In this document: in pieces, positions 1-11,639 of the stretch
How positions within the stretch are numbered: the stretch's first letter is position 1
Layout: each line of letters starts with the position of its first letter
Translations under genes and position numbers: made by a program
Notes under the pieces: model-generated
Told to the model about the DNA's origin: nothing
Seen by the model: the letters and a program-made list of their open reading frames with translations, nothing else
Databases searched by the model: none
Origin: Lycorma delicatula
Lineage: Eukaryota; Arthropoda; Insecta; Hemiptera; Fulgoridae
Assembly (NCBI RefSeq): GCF_047948215.1
Contig: NC_134463.1
Span: forward strand, 53,255,201-53,319,200
Reading direction: 5' to 3'
Length of the DNA stretch: 64,000 bases

Positions 1-1965
1 ACTATTACTACTGGATGTGGAAATAATTAAAATTAAAAGAAAATTTAAGGAATTTTGTACTATTGTATGAGATAAGATTCTAAAAGATTTGAACAAATTA
101 TAATTCACGATTAAATAATTCTGTCGATGATTTTTTTAAATCTGATCGATCGTTTTATTATTTATTATTACGCTTATTTTTATTGAATTAAATCTTTTTA
201 ATTAACTTAGGTAAAAATTCATAATATTTTCTCTTAGAGATCGTCTTGTTTACAAGACGATGTGTAATAGTTGTACTTAGTAATTATTATATGTGCATTT
301 ACATGCGCTAGTACTAATCGGCTAACCGGTATAGATAATAAACTTATTTTATGTCTATTTGTATCGGTAACGAATGTACTGTACATTATTCGTATATCGT
401 AATTGTGTAACGATCTTTCTAGTGTGCGTCTATATTGTGTGTCGGATGGGTTTTTATTCTTTAAAAATGACGGCCGACCGACCGAACGACGGACTGTGTA
501 GTGAACCCGCAAAAGAAACCGCTAACATGTAAACTCGGCTCTCTCTATATCATCTTTGTAGTATCAATAACTAGTGACTAAGTAGGGCCTGGAACTAAAC
601 ATAACATAACTGGTGTCCGTCGGACCGCGTGGTGAGGAACACACGATTATATATATATTTATTTATTTATATATTATACCGGTGCTTCTTTGAAGGTCTT
701 TACGATTAATACATCGCGTTAACTTCCTTTTTCTTGGCACTCTTCATCATTTCTACTCTTGTTATATTCTTTTGTATGGGTTGTAATCTCTTCTGCATAT
801 AATTATAACAGAGTTGCTTCGTATTCTAACGGTTAATTTCATCAAGCATTTTACTTAACTTACAACAACATACGTCGTCTTAAATCATCTCTCCACATAT
901 TTATAACGTTATTATTCCCCACCCTCCTGCTATCTTCTTTCAGCAAATTCTGTACTTTAGTTTGTATTTATTTTTTAACAACGAAATTATTTCTTTTAGA
1001 TCTTTGTTTTGTATTTTGTTATTTAACTTTTTTTTATATTCGCATAAGTTATTATTAATCTAGTTCCTGATCTTGCGTGGTTGTTTGATTGTATTTTTAT
1101 AAGTTCATCAAACTATCCTTAATGTTATTTTTTTTCAAATACTACTTGTTTATCTGTACGTTCAATTAGTTTAGATTTTGGTAAAAAATTAGTGTTTTTT
1201 TTTTTTTAAGAATTCATACTTGTTATCTTTCTGAAAATTAAAAAAAAAAGAAGTTAACTATGTGTACAGTTTATCAAACATGTAACAATTTTTTTTGTTG
1301 TTGGATTCATCCAGATTTTGTGAATTTGAATTTTCATTCAAAAATACAGGAAAATTTACTTGAAAAAGAAATAATTACTCTTCCGTATTTTCCACTCTCT
1401 CATCAAACAAATCAAAAAAATTATGTGTAAATTTATTTCACATCCATTATGGTCAGTGTTTAGTAAAACTTGTTTATCTATTGAAAAGCCAGCTTTACTG
1501 TTTATTTCTAATGTAAACATTATTTTCTTTTCAATTAAAAAACATGTTATTAATACTGGTAGTCTTTTTTTTATTTTAAGATTTGATTTGGATTGCCGCA
1601 ATGAATTGGTCCCGGCACATTTATTATAAAAGGTTGATAACTTAACAGTTTTGCAAGAATAATGTTTTATATTTGCATGCATTGACACATCAAAATAGTT
1701 GTACAATTTTATACTTTTAATTACTATCCTGTTGTCAGTCACAATTGGGTTTGCCAGAATACTTTATTTAAATTCCTTAATGGAATTAAAGATTTTTTCA
1801 TTAATAAGTATTTAGGCTTTTTGTAAAAAAAAAATTATGTCATCATAGGTGCTATTGTCAAGTATGGTAATTTCTTCATGAATTTTGGCCATACATAAGG
1901 TGACTTACATTCAAATAATGTCATTCTGTATACTTCCACTAACTTACTTGTTCCATTTCTTGAGT
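1..1965. other. Unassigned A+T-rich sequence with a CpG-richer patch
   Basis: No gene could be supported here. Positions about 230-640 are clearly richer in G+C and CpG than the surroundings, and the minus strand stays open for 92 codons from 512 to 234, but the translation matches no family I know. A perfect 10-bp inverted repeat with a 2-base loop lies at 240-261. The patch could be a promoter or 5' exon, or simply a diverged repeat. The rest is T-rich low-complexity DNA. Confidence 0.5.
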
Positions 1966-1967
1966 TA

Positions 1968-3286
1968 CAAGGGACGTTCAATAATTAAGGTGACAAATGG
2001 ATGTAAAAAAATTATTCAGTAACATTGAAATTTACAGTACTTACAACATAGTCTCCAGCAACATTTTTACACTTGTTCTACTGTTATGCGAACTTTATGA
2101 TTCCTGCAGCGTATAAGTCTTTACCTTGCTGTTTGAACCATTTGTATATTGCTTTTTCAACCACTTTGACGTCGTTGAAATTCTTGCCGGTAAAAAGTAT
2201 TTGAGCAGGCTGAACAAATCGAAATCAAATGGAGCAAGCTCTAGGCTGTAAGGAGGATATGAGGCAACACCTCCCAACCCAACTTCTCAAGCCTTTCTTC
2301 CATTCTCTGAGCAAAGTGGGAGCGTGTGTTGTCATGCAAGCGTCATAAATTTTGAGATAACGCCCTGATGTTTTTGCCTTATTGTGGGTCTCAATTTTTG
2401 TTGGAGCATTATAGAGTAGTTCTCGCTGTTCATGCTATGTTGTTCTTCTAAATAGTCACAAAACATTGGGCTTTGCAAGTCACAGAAGACTGTCAATATC
2501 ACTTAATTAGTGGACACATGAGTTTAGAATTTTTTTTGTTGGGTGAATCTGGATGTTTCCATTCAAGACTTTGCTGCTTGGATTTGGGCTCAAAATGGTG
2601 TATCAATATTTCTTACATAGAAAGTCATTTCACCTTCTGCTTCAAACTGTTCTTTGAGCTCAGAACAAAAGCGAATCCGAGTGTCTTTATGCGCTTCAGT
2701 CAGCTATCTTGGAACTCATCTCAAACATGTTTTGCCATAATTAAGCATGTTATGAATGATTGATGCATGGTTTCAACACTAATATTACACAAACTAGCAA
2801 TTTGGGAAATATTGACTCGCCTGTCTTTATGAATAAGATCATTTATGCAATTTTTTAGCGCTGTTGTCAAAACTTCAACTGGTTTTCCAGAATGATGGAT
2901 ATCAGTCTCATTTGTTCTGCCAGACTTAAACTGTTCCACCCACTTATACATGTTACTACGGTTTAAACACTTTTCACCATACTTTTTCAACATTCTTGAG
3001 TGAATTTCCACTGGTTTCACACCTTCTGATATCAAAAATCTTGTCACTGAACATTGTTGCTCTTCCAGTGCACACGTTTCAAGCAGAGCAAAATTCTGAA
3101 ATCAACAAAAGAGGTTATTATGCTTAGATTAATTATGATGGAACAGCTTTAATCAGCTGTTCAATCAAAACAGGTAAAGGTGTTCTCAAGGTTGTCAACT
3201 TGACCCTCAAAAAATTTCATTGTCATTGAATGAACTGTTTATTTTCTGCATAAATTCTTGTCTCATTAATTATTGAATGTCCCATG
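1968..3286 (-). mobile_element. Mariner element 1 (DD34D), TA-flanked, full-length but decayed
   Basis: The two ends form imperfect terminal inverted repeats. The left end starts CAAGGGACGTTCAATAATTA and the reverse complement of the right end starts CATGGGACATTCAATAATTA, with 24 of the first 28 bases matching. The element is flanked by TA on both sides (1966-1967 and 3287-3288), the target duplication of Tc1/mariner transposons. The 1.3-kb size is standard for the family. The transposase is on the minus strand and carries several breaks, so the copy is dead. Confidence 0.88.
2100..3110 (-). pseudogene. Mariner transposase pseudogene (element 1)
   Basis: Read on the minus strand, the N-terminal helix-turn-helix region is open from 3047 to 2721 (EIHSRMLKKYGEKCLNRSNM, then WVEQFKSGRTN). 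It continues upstream in frame without an obvious start codon. A central part follows that resembles the mariner stretch after the first catalytic Asp. Then come the second-Asp motif LHDNTRSHFAQRMEERL (about 2280-2345) and, after a frameshift, the third-Asp motif YSLELAPFDFDLF (about 2200-2240). Spacing between the last two Asp residues is 34, the DD34D pattern of mariner. In-frame stops and at least one frameshift separate the pieces. The intact protein would be about 340 residues and would bind the terminal repeats and cut and paste the element. Confidence 0.82.
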
Positions 3287-3288
3287 TA

Positions 3289-5860
3289 TTAGTATCTAAA
3301 TTTTTGTTTAAGATATTTACTTAGAATAGTTATCGCTTAAATAATGTAAGAATATTTTAGCTCTAGATCTTAAAAAAAAATTGATAATTAAAAATTATTT
3401 TTAAGTTTTGTTTTGATAACTGATTGATTTGATTCTTCTTTCTGAGAAGAATGATAGCTGGTGGCCAGTTTAAAGAATGTAGGTCTAAAATCAGTTTTAG
3501 TAAAGGAACATGGTTTAGTGAATAACAAAGACTTCATATTATCTATTAATGAAAATCTGTTTTTCATTGGTTCAAGATTGTAATGTTAATCGGATGTTAG
3601 AACTTATGACTAACTTACTGATTTTCTTTTTATTTATTTTTGTAAATTTCCAAAATGATATACTTTAGTTAAATGCCCAGTTTTTTTTTTATTTAGAAAA
3701 TATTTTCCAAATTAGTCTTGAGAATTTGGTCAGTACAAGAATATAATTCAGTATAATCAGTTGAAAGGAGTACGTTTAGAGACAAGTACAGAGAATTGGC
3801 AGGGTAACGTTACATCACAGGTGTCACGTCTAGTAATGATCCTTTATTTGATTGTTGTGCATTACATTTTCTTAATATAAATTTCATCTAACTTGGTTTT
3901 GGCCAATCAGAACAATTTAGTTCTGACCAGAAGTGACTTGTTTCAATTACTTCAGTATTTGTATTGTAAACAACTATAATTCATTATATTAGAAAAATTA
4001 TTTATAACAACCTCTTTTATAAACAATAATTAATAGTACCTGTAATTATTTTATCTACCTCGAATATGTTTATTTATGCCTATAATTTTGTTTATTTTTT
4101 TAGTTGGATCTGTTTATTATAAAACAGTGAAGCATAATTTATTTCAGTAATGCTTTATAAAATTTTTGACCATTGGTTTTTGTATAATAAAAACTCTATA
4201 GACTACATCTGAAAAATGTAAGAGATAACATTAAATTCATTGATTAACATGAAAAAAATGCCTAATGTCTCATTTTCAAAATACTTCTTGAAGTGTGCTT
4301 CCAAAGTTTTCTTTCAAGATCTTTTTGGAGTTGAGTAGCTTTTTGATCACTGGGTTTGTGTGTGGGCAATTATTAATTGTGTATTGTTTTGGAATGGCGA
4401 GAAATACTTCCTTTAGTTGGTCAAATAGTAAGTATGTTTTGATCTGTATTATTTGTTCATCTATTGTTTCTATCTAATTGGGTGTTTTTGTGTGTTAAAA
4501 TTTTTTTATTTGCTGTGTGTAATATTTTCATGTTGTTAATGCCTTTGAATCTTTAAAGGTATAAAACTGATGTTTTCAATTTCTTTGCTATTGTATTTTT
4601 GTGTTTTTCAGAGTGTACTGTGTTATTTTGTCATGTGGTCTTTCATTTTTTATGTAATTTCATTTGAATATCATTTTATATTATTAGGCTACATTTTAGA
4701 TGAGCAGGAGGTCTATAAATTTGTCCTATAACAACTTGAAGCACAGCTGCTTGTTTAAATTTTTGGGCAGTCGTTTGTGGGATTTAAGTTCCATAGTATT
4801 ATCGCTGTATTAAGCTCAAATAAAAAAGTCATTAGTATAAATGTCGGTATTATTCAATTCCTGTGGTATCTATTAGAGGATGAAGGGCTAAAGGATAAAG
4901 AAATAGACTTTGACTGCCTCAGGAGATCAGAGTTGTTGAAATTTTGAGATACTCATCATGTGTTTTTTCATCCTGACAAAAGTTCTTGAGTTTATAAATT
5001 ACATTTATGTTTGCTGTAAGTAATACAATTAGCATATAGCTACTCAGTACATTTGAGAAAATTTATTTACAGGTTACAAAGAACACGTACAGGCATCATT
5101 AACAAATCTACTTCTGCAAACTATTTCATAGAAACTGGTTTTTCAAATAAAGATATTAATTTTAATATATAAATTTTGCAAATAGATTTGAAAAAATATG
5201 AACTTGGTACACTTGAATAACATGCGATTTGCAAACGTATTAAATTTTCCAAATACAACTTATAAACATAAAATATAAACATAACATAAAATATAAAATA
5301 TAAACATAACATAGATCAAATTTATAACTTGACCAGATTTTGATAAGCAACATTTGAACATTCTCAAATAATGAGTGAAGTAGAAAAAATCTCAGGTAGA
5401 ATATTTCCATGTGTTTAGAAAGTGTCATTTTTTTTAAATTTTCTCCCTTCTAAATATTATGTAATTAGAAGATAATTCATCACCCAGAGACATTTTTGTA
5501 AAGATTGAAAGCAGACTCTGGAAGACCAATAGAATCATACTTCTAATACTAATTGTTAAAAATTAGTTAATTTTTAAAGATAATTAGATTAATTTAATTT
5601 TATTTATATCTGTTAATAACTTGTTCTGCTGTTTATTTTACTTCACCATTAAAACTGGTTCAGAATTTTAATAAAATAATCTCTTGTTAATTTAACACAC
5701 AGTGTCATTAATTAACTCATTTTTAAAGTAGACGCATATGTCATCTAGTTTTTTGTTTTATTATTTTTTTTTGAAAAAAATCACTTTGTGTTGTCGTGTT
5801 ATTTCTCTTCTTTTGTTCATTATTATTTATATATTTTCATTTTTCTTACCTTGTGACTAG
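3289..5860. other. Unassigned A+T-rich sequence
   Basis: No gene is supported. A short stretch near 4865-4945 reads openly on the plus strand (EDEGLKDKEIDFDCLRRSEL) and looks more protein-like than its surroundings, but I see no clear splice signals and no family match. Positions 5261-5310 hold short tandem repeats of the type ATAAAATATAAAC. Confidence 0.5.
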
Positions 5861-5982
5861 GGTTGAACAAATGACAGCTTATGGTCTCAGTTCTACAACA
5901 AAATTATTCATAGTTAATACATTATTTGGTGTGATCGTACTCTTTTTTGTGATGATGGTATGGGCAAGTTCATTATCATCGG
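5861..5982 (+). CDS. Candidate internal exon A, encodes a transmembrane helix
   Basis: A pyrimidine-rich tract ending in TTGTGACTAG precedes the exon and a strong donor, GTAAGT, follows at 5983. Only one frame is open: one base, 40 codons and one overhanging base. The translation contains a hydrophobic run, LFIVNTLFGVIVLFFVMMVW, long enough for one membrane-spanning helix, preceded by MTAYGLSSTTK. I do not recognise the protein. The exit phase (one base) fits the terminal exon at 19297-19403 directly and in frame, but not the candidate exons at 6974-7015 or 13683-13759. It may therefore be spliced straight to the last exon, need a further exon I did not find, or belong to another transcript. 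Confidence 0.42.
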
Positions 5983-6973
5983 GTAAGTTAACATAATGGT
6001 ACAGTTGTAATGTATTCATTCTTTCATAAAAGTTATTACTTTTAATAGAATATACATTAAGCAATCTCATATTTCATAAAATAACCATATTACTTTTTTA
6101 AAACATCATTTTTATTTTTATTTTATAATATTTTAGCAATAACATTTTAGTAATTTTCCCCTTGTCAGTTATTCATTAATTTTTTTAAAACAAATATTTT
6201 CCAGTCACATTTTTATCACTTTTTGTGCTAATTATATAATATGAAAATGCATCGCATACCTGCTATCAAAATCATTCTATAACTTGAAGAATTTAAAAAA
6301 AAAATCTACATGTTTTAGATCTTTAGGATTGTAGATTACAAAATAAAAAGTAACAGTATGTATTCACAATATGACTAGAATTATTTCTCATTCTATCTTG
6401 ACCCCTTCCCTCTAAAAAAGAAACAAAAAACAAAAATTAATATTCTTCCAAATAAAAAAGATTTAACTCTTGTAATTCCAGTGTAATATAATTTTCTGAT
6501 TGCCTTTCCCTGTTATTTTAAAGTATTTCACTATTTTGATTCATTTTTTCAAGGTAGCATCTAAAAATTATTTATGAAATTTATATTTTAAAGGTAATTT
6601 TATTCCGAGTCGTTATTCTTATAAAAAATTAAGTAAAAATAAATTTTGATTTTGTTAGATAAGAATCGCGCATTTATTTCTTTTTTTTTTCATTCTGAAC
6701 TCTGTCACACTTATTAGTTCAATCCTCTAGAATAATGTCTTATAATTTTTTTCTTTTTTTTAGCAAAGTTCTTGATAATTGGTTTATAGATAATTCCACA
6801 TTTAAACTATTCTACATTTTACAGAATTCTAATAATTGGTAGTTCGTTCAGTAAGGGAGCATAAAGTAGGTTCATAGTCTGTTCTGGGTTGGCTGGTTAA
6901 TTTATGAAGAAAAATATAATTTTTATTGCTGGAATACAAAATAAAGAGAAATTTTGTACGAGTAGTGTATTAG

Positions 6974-7015
6974 GTGCAATCCTGAGGAAAAATTACCTGA
7001 TCTCCTGAGGGATTT
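6974..7015 (+). CDS. Candidate small exon X (42 nt)
   Basis: This 42-base exon lies between a TATTAG acceptor and a very good GTAAGTGAG donor. In the open frame it encodes NPEEKLPDLLRD plus overhangs, a non-repetitive acidic stretch. Its two-base exit phase fits the entry phase of the exon at 13683-13759. The pyrimidine tract before the acceptor is poor, so the acceptor may be placed differently. It ends only 36 bases before the TTAA site of the piggyBac at 7056-9579. Confidence 0.25.
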
Positions 7016-7055
7016 GTAAGTGAGATGAACATCTGATGCCAAGAGGGAATCTTAA

Positions 7056-9579
7056 CACGTTCAGTGCCACAGAGGAAATTATCATACTCTTTAAAAAATC
7101 CAACTGGTGCATTTTGCTTATTTTGATATAGTTATGAATGTAACCTACATTTACAAATAAAGGATAACATATTTTTAATTTTTAGTGATCATTTTTCAAA
7201 AAACGTCACTATGGCTACTTTGGTTCCTTGAATGAAAACATTAGTTATAGGATCAGTTGACACCTCTGTAACACCGGCCTTGTTGAGATAATAAAATACT
7301 TACATGTGTTGTTTTTTTGTAGTGTTTGTTTATCTGTATTAATACAAATTTTTTGCTTATTTAGTAAATTTATTTTATACGGAAAATGGCCTAAAATTAA
7401 GGCATTAAAAACGGATGTTTTTCAAGTTTCTTTATTATAGATAAATGTAACGACTATGTAAGCAGATGCAGTAGCATGAAAATTATTAATGATAATTATC
7501 AGTAATATAATTAAGTTATTGGCAATAACATTGAAAAATTTAAGATTGTGTGACATTTATCCAAAACTCAAACTAAAGCTAAAATAAGAGTTTACACAAA
7601 TAAAAAGTATTTAAAAAATTAAAATGTTATAAATGAAATATGCCGTTTGTTTTTAAATTTTCATAACTAAAAGTATTAAAAACAGACTTTAGGCTTAACA
7701 TTTTTACATGCGGTATGGTTTTTAACATTCAAAACACAATTCAGGAAGATCAGGACATATCTTACAATAGTGTATTGTATCTTTCTGCTTGCCACTTTTA
7801 GCATGCTGACGTCATTCTTTCCGAAGTGTGTGACCTTGTTTTTCACTATCTTGACATTTGGTAATGAAATGATTTCTTTGAACAATTGGACCAGCTGCCA
7901 TTTGCTCCCATGATGAACTTTCATGTAACAGTTCCTCTATTACAGCCAATTGGAAATCATGAAAAGGAATTTTGGTATTTTTATATTTGCAATAAAGTTT
8001 GAAAGAATTTAGTAACATTATCCCAATAATATGATAGATTTTAATTATGATGATTTTTTACACCAACATATTGTTTTTCAGGCACTGGCATAATACGATA
8101 GTATTTGATCTTTATGATCTATGCCCGATATTTATTTATTATATTGCTATAGGCTTCAGTTTCATTTTCTTTTGACCTCTTCTATTTTCGGTTTCCATAA
8201 ATTTGTTTTTGAATTCAGAGGATAAGTACATAACGTCTCTTTTGTCTTGCCACTTTTGAATTCCTACCCCTTTTGAATGCTGGCATATAGATTCTCCAGT
8301 CTTAAGTTTTGCCTCAGCAACATTTGTAGGTTTATCTTTATGGGATTTTCAAAAAGTACCAGTTGTGATGTACCCATTTCTAACAATTTTTTAGATAGAT
8401 GAATGCATTATAAAAATTATCCATGTAAATTGAGTGTTCAGACATAATTTTTCTTGCACCAAATATAAGACAACACTAGCAGCATGGCCCTGACCATACA
8501 TATTATCTAAAATGCCTGTATAGATGGATACTTTAAGAATTGTTCCACGTGGTTTGCTCAGTAAATAAGTTTGAATACCGTATTTATGCTTTTTGTTTTT
8601 TATATATTGATGAAAGATAAAAAAGACCGCACCGTAAAATCATTGATTCATCAGTGCTTATTTAAAATAATATAGTGCACTCTTTTTGTTATTAAATAAC
8701 TTCAATAGGGTCTTATTTTATTCAGATGGTCTGTTATAACTTCTGTTTTAGGATTCTGAAAGAAATGAAGATACCTCAAAATTGTCATCTATCTATTTCT
8801 CCCCGTGTAATTATGAAAACAAGTTGCCTTATACAGCCGATGAGTAAGCCAATAATCTTTCAACTGATTCAATCTAATATTTCCCTTATGAAGTAGAAGA
8901 CAAAGAAATATTTGCAATTCTTTCCTCTTTAGTTCTTTCCAAAATAATATAGGTGAATCTGGGATTTTTAATTTGTTGGATTTAAATTTTTTTTTTTAAT
9001 TATTACTGTATAATTTTGTCCCCATTAAATTAAGATCAAAAAACTCATTATCTGTATCTGCAAATAGATTAAAAAAATCTTCAGGCTTAACTTCATTTGT
9101 TATCTTCTGAGGTATACCCGAATTTCCAGTAAAGTGTATATTCTTTAAGTCACATTTAATTAGGCCGTTAGTCCACATAATTTTCAGTTTTTCTTTTGAC
9201 TGCTTTTTATTTTTATTTACTTCAGGATAAACTGCATCATTATTATTATCACTAATAAGTTCTTCAGGATTTATATGTTCAACATCATCAATAATATTGA
9301 TAATTATCATCCGTCACATCTTCCATTTCATCGTCACTACTATCACACTAAAATCGCTTTTAATTCGTCATCTGTTATGTTTTGTGCCAATAAATGTGTG
9401 TGCTCTCTTTAGGTGTGAAGGAATTCGAAGGATAAGAAAAATCTCAGACCAAGTTCAAATACATGTTCTCTATATACACAAGTAACACATAGATTTGCAC
9501 AGTGCGCCTCTGCAGCACTACCAGGCAGCAAGATGGAAGCTCATCAGCTGCCTTAGAGACGCCCTTGGCGCTGAATGTG
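7056..9579 (-). mobile_element. piggyBac-type transposon between TTAA sites, decayed
   Basis: The element is bounded by TTAA on both sides (7052-7055 and 9580-9583), the strict target site of piggyBac transposons. The ends are inverted repeats: CACGTTCAGTGCCA on the left and, read inward, CACATTCAGCGCCA on the right, 12 of 14 matching. Length is about 2.5 kb. The interior encodes a broken piggyBac transposase on the minus strand. Both ends are preserved, so this is a complete but inactive copy sitting in an intron-like region. Confidence 0.88.
7676..9310 (-). pseudogene. piggyBac (PGBD-type) transposase pseudogene
   Basis: On the minus strand the family landmarks appear in order. An acidic N-terminus is followed by IHFTGNSGIPQKITNEVKPE and DFFNLFADTDNEFFDLNL (about 8996-9310). 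Then come KNKKHKYGIQTYLLSKPRG (about 8530-8600), MDNFYNAF with a catalytic-type Asp (about 8400-8430), KLKTGES and WQDKRDVMYLS with another catalytic-type Asp (about 8220-8310). A C-terminal Cys/His-rich tail similar to the piggyBac zinc finger ends at 7676. Frameshifts and stops break it into at least five pieces. The family performs TTAA-specific cut-and-paste transposition. The order and spacing make the assignment firm even though no long frame survives. Confidence 0.82.
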
Positions 9580-9969
9580 TTAAGTAATTGCTATGTGGGT
9601 AGATTTGTTTATTTGCTATGTTAAAGTTGACTTCGTTGTGTTTCTTTGTGTTAGATCATTGTTTTGTACAATCCACTTCTTTTTCTTATTCGTGATTACT
9701 TCTTCATGATTTGGGGTTCTCTGTGTAGGTCAGATCATGTAGACAGTGCTAGTTGTTTATAGTCATTACATCCTTATTGTGATTTGGTGGGACTCTCTTC
9801 CACTCGGTGGCTGTACATTAACCTATCAGATAAAGGTATGCCACTTAATACAGAGAAAATTCTGCTAGATTGATGTTTGGTATACTAATTATTCTATAAT
9901 CCCCCTCCCTCTGTAGCAGTTCAAATCCTTGACAGATTTATAAGCTCAATACAAAAGTTGGGTGTAATG

Positions 9970-11200
9970 ATTTTAAGAGGGTGGTCCAAAAAGCTGTGAG
10001 ACTGATTTTCCCAGGGAAATTTAAAGCATACAGTGCTAATCTGCTTGCGTACAAGTACATAGATGTACTTTCTGCTTCCTATGTCAGTTTCAAGTTGATT
10101 GTTTTAATCATTGAATATCAGTGATCCTTTGCTTGTGTGTAGGGTAATCACCTACCGTGAAAAAAATATCGATCAACATTACACGATTCAGTTTGGTGTC
10201 TATTTAAAAAAAATCAGCACCTGAAACACATGAAATTTTGAAAGAAGCATTCAGTGAAGAGAATGTGCCACATGTTGCCATATTTTTAGCCAAACAAGAG
10301 AGCGTGGAAGACATGGTGTGGTTAATGTATGGTGTGAACGTAGCAAGCATCATCATTCAAGAAGATTGTCATATTGGTGTGCAGGAGTTGGGGAACTGCT
10401 GCACTTCTCAAAAAGCAGTGCACACAATATTCTGAGCAAGCGGATGCATATGAAATCCATTGCATTTTTTTTGCTTCTGCAGCTCTTCAACATCTGACCA
10501 AATGGGGTACCACATATTCATCTGTGAAGAATTTTTGGGTCATTACAAGAAGGAACATACTTTTTGCATAATATTGTAACTGTTGCAAAGTCTTGGATAT
10601 TCTATTATGACTCTGAGGTGAAACAACGGAGCTCTTAATAAAGTGAACTTCTTCACCACCTCCAAAAAAAAGAAAGCTTTTTACATGCAGTAAAATCATG
10701 TTGACCATCATGAAGGATTTATTTTTACCAACATCAAGTAACTATAAGAACAACTTTCAATGCTCGCAGGTACATCAATGTGCTGAAGATAATTCTGACT
10801 GACTGGAAAAAAAATAACTATGAAGGAAATTGAAGAACTTCAATACATTGTGATAATAATCCCCACGTCGCTCAGATAATCTCCAAATTTTTGAGCGGAA
10901 AAAAATTAAAGATATTCTTCACCAACCATATAGCACAGATTTAGTTCCATGCAACTTCTGGCTGTTCCTAGGGATGAAGAAGGACCTAAAAGAAAAAATT
11001 TGAGACAAGTCCAGAGGTTGTGAAAACCAGGAAGGCAAAATACTTTCAAAATATTTATCTTGTTTTTGTATTTGAAATTTGGATGCAGCACTAGAAGTAG
11101 TATGTTGCACTTAAGGAAGATTATTTTGAAAAGGAACATGTAAATGGAGATTCAGAATAAAATTGTTTCGAATTACACTGTTGTCTCATTACTTTTTTCA
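9970..11200 (+). mobile_element. Mariner element 2, heavily decayed
   Basis: The plus strand holds scattered mariner transposase motifs: FYYDSEVKQRS after the first catalytic Asp region (about 10595-10635), HQPYSTDLVPCNFWLF around the third Asp position (about 10919-10965) and a typical terminus, DYFEKEHVNGDSE (about 11118-11158). In the third motif the catalytic Asp appears as Asn (PCN rather than PCD). Ends are unclear. The left side AAAAAGCTGTGAGACTGATT and the right side, read inward, AAAAAAGTAATGAGACAACA are only weakly similar. The borders are therefore approximate. No reading frame of useful length remains. Confidence 0.65.
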
Positions 11201-11501
11201 ATCAATTCATAGGTGTCTATATAACAATAAAAAAATGCATCTTAAATTGTATATAGTTTAATGTGATGTACTGAACGTGCAGTTTACTTTAAAACCACTT
11301 AATTTACATACCTAATCATACAGAATAATTTTTCTTCTTTCTCTCATCAACCCAGAGGTTGGTGGGTCTGCAGTACCTTCGTCTCTGGAGGCAGTCTCTT
11401 GACTTCCCTGTATGAACTTTCCACTTAACTTTGCATCCTTCTGTTTCCCTTCAGCAGAGTGGGTTGTCTTAACACCAACCACTAACAACTGGAGTAGTAT
11501 G

Positions 11502-11547
11502 CTGCTCTTTAATTGCAGTTGGCTGTTCTACTGCAATTAAAGAGCAG
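11502..11547. repeat. Perfect 18-bp hairpin
   Basis: CTGCTCTTTAATTGCAGT (11502-11519) and its exact reverse complement (11530-11547) flank a 10-base loop. In A+T-rich DNA an 18-bp perfect stem containing several G and C bases is unlikely by chance. No coding or transposon context was recognised. Confidence 0.85.
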
Positions 11548-11569
11548 TGAGTAAAAGTTTGGTAAGACC

Positions 11570-11634
11570 AAGCTTAGTACAATAAGCTTGGGCATAAGTA
11601 TAGTACTAAGCAACATTGTACTAAGCTTGGGCAT
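11570..11634. repeat. Composite inverted and direct repeat
   Basis: AAGCTTAGTACAAT (11570-11583) has an exact inverted partner at 11615-11628. The 12-mer AAGCTTGGGCAT is also repeated directly at 11584-11595 and 11623-11634. The block begins 22 bases after the 18-bp hairpin and probably belongs to the same fold-back region. Confidence 0.75.
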
Positions 11635-11639
11635 GCCAT

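Noticed and set aside
234..512. 92-codon minus-strand frame in a CpG-richer patch
   Set aside because: The translation has no domain, no splice or promoter support and does not resemble any family I know. Length alone is not enough.
1423..1742. Overlapping frames on both strands
   Set aside because: Composition follows A+T bias, and no splice sites or motifs support either strand.
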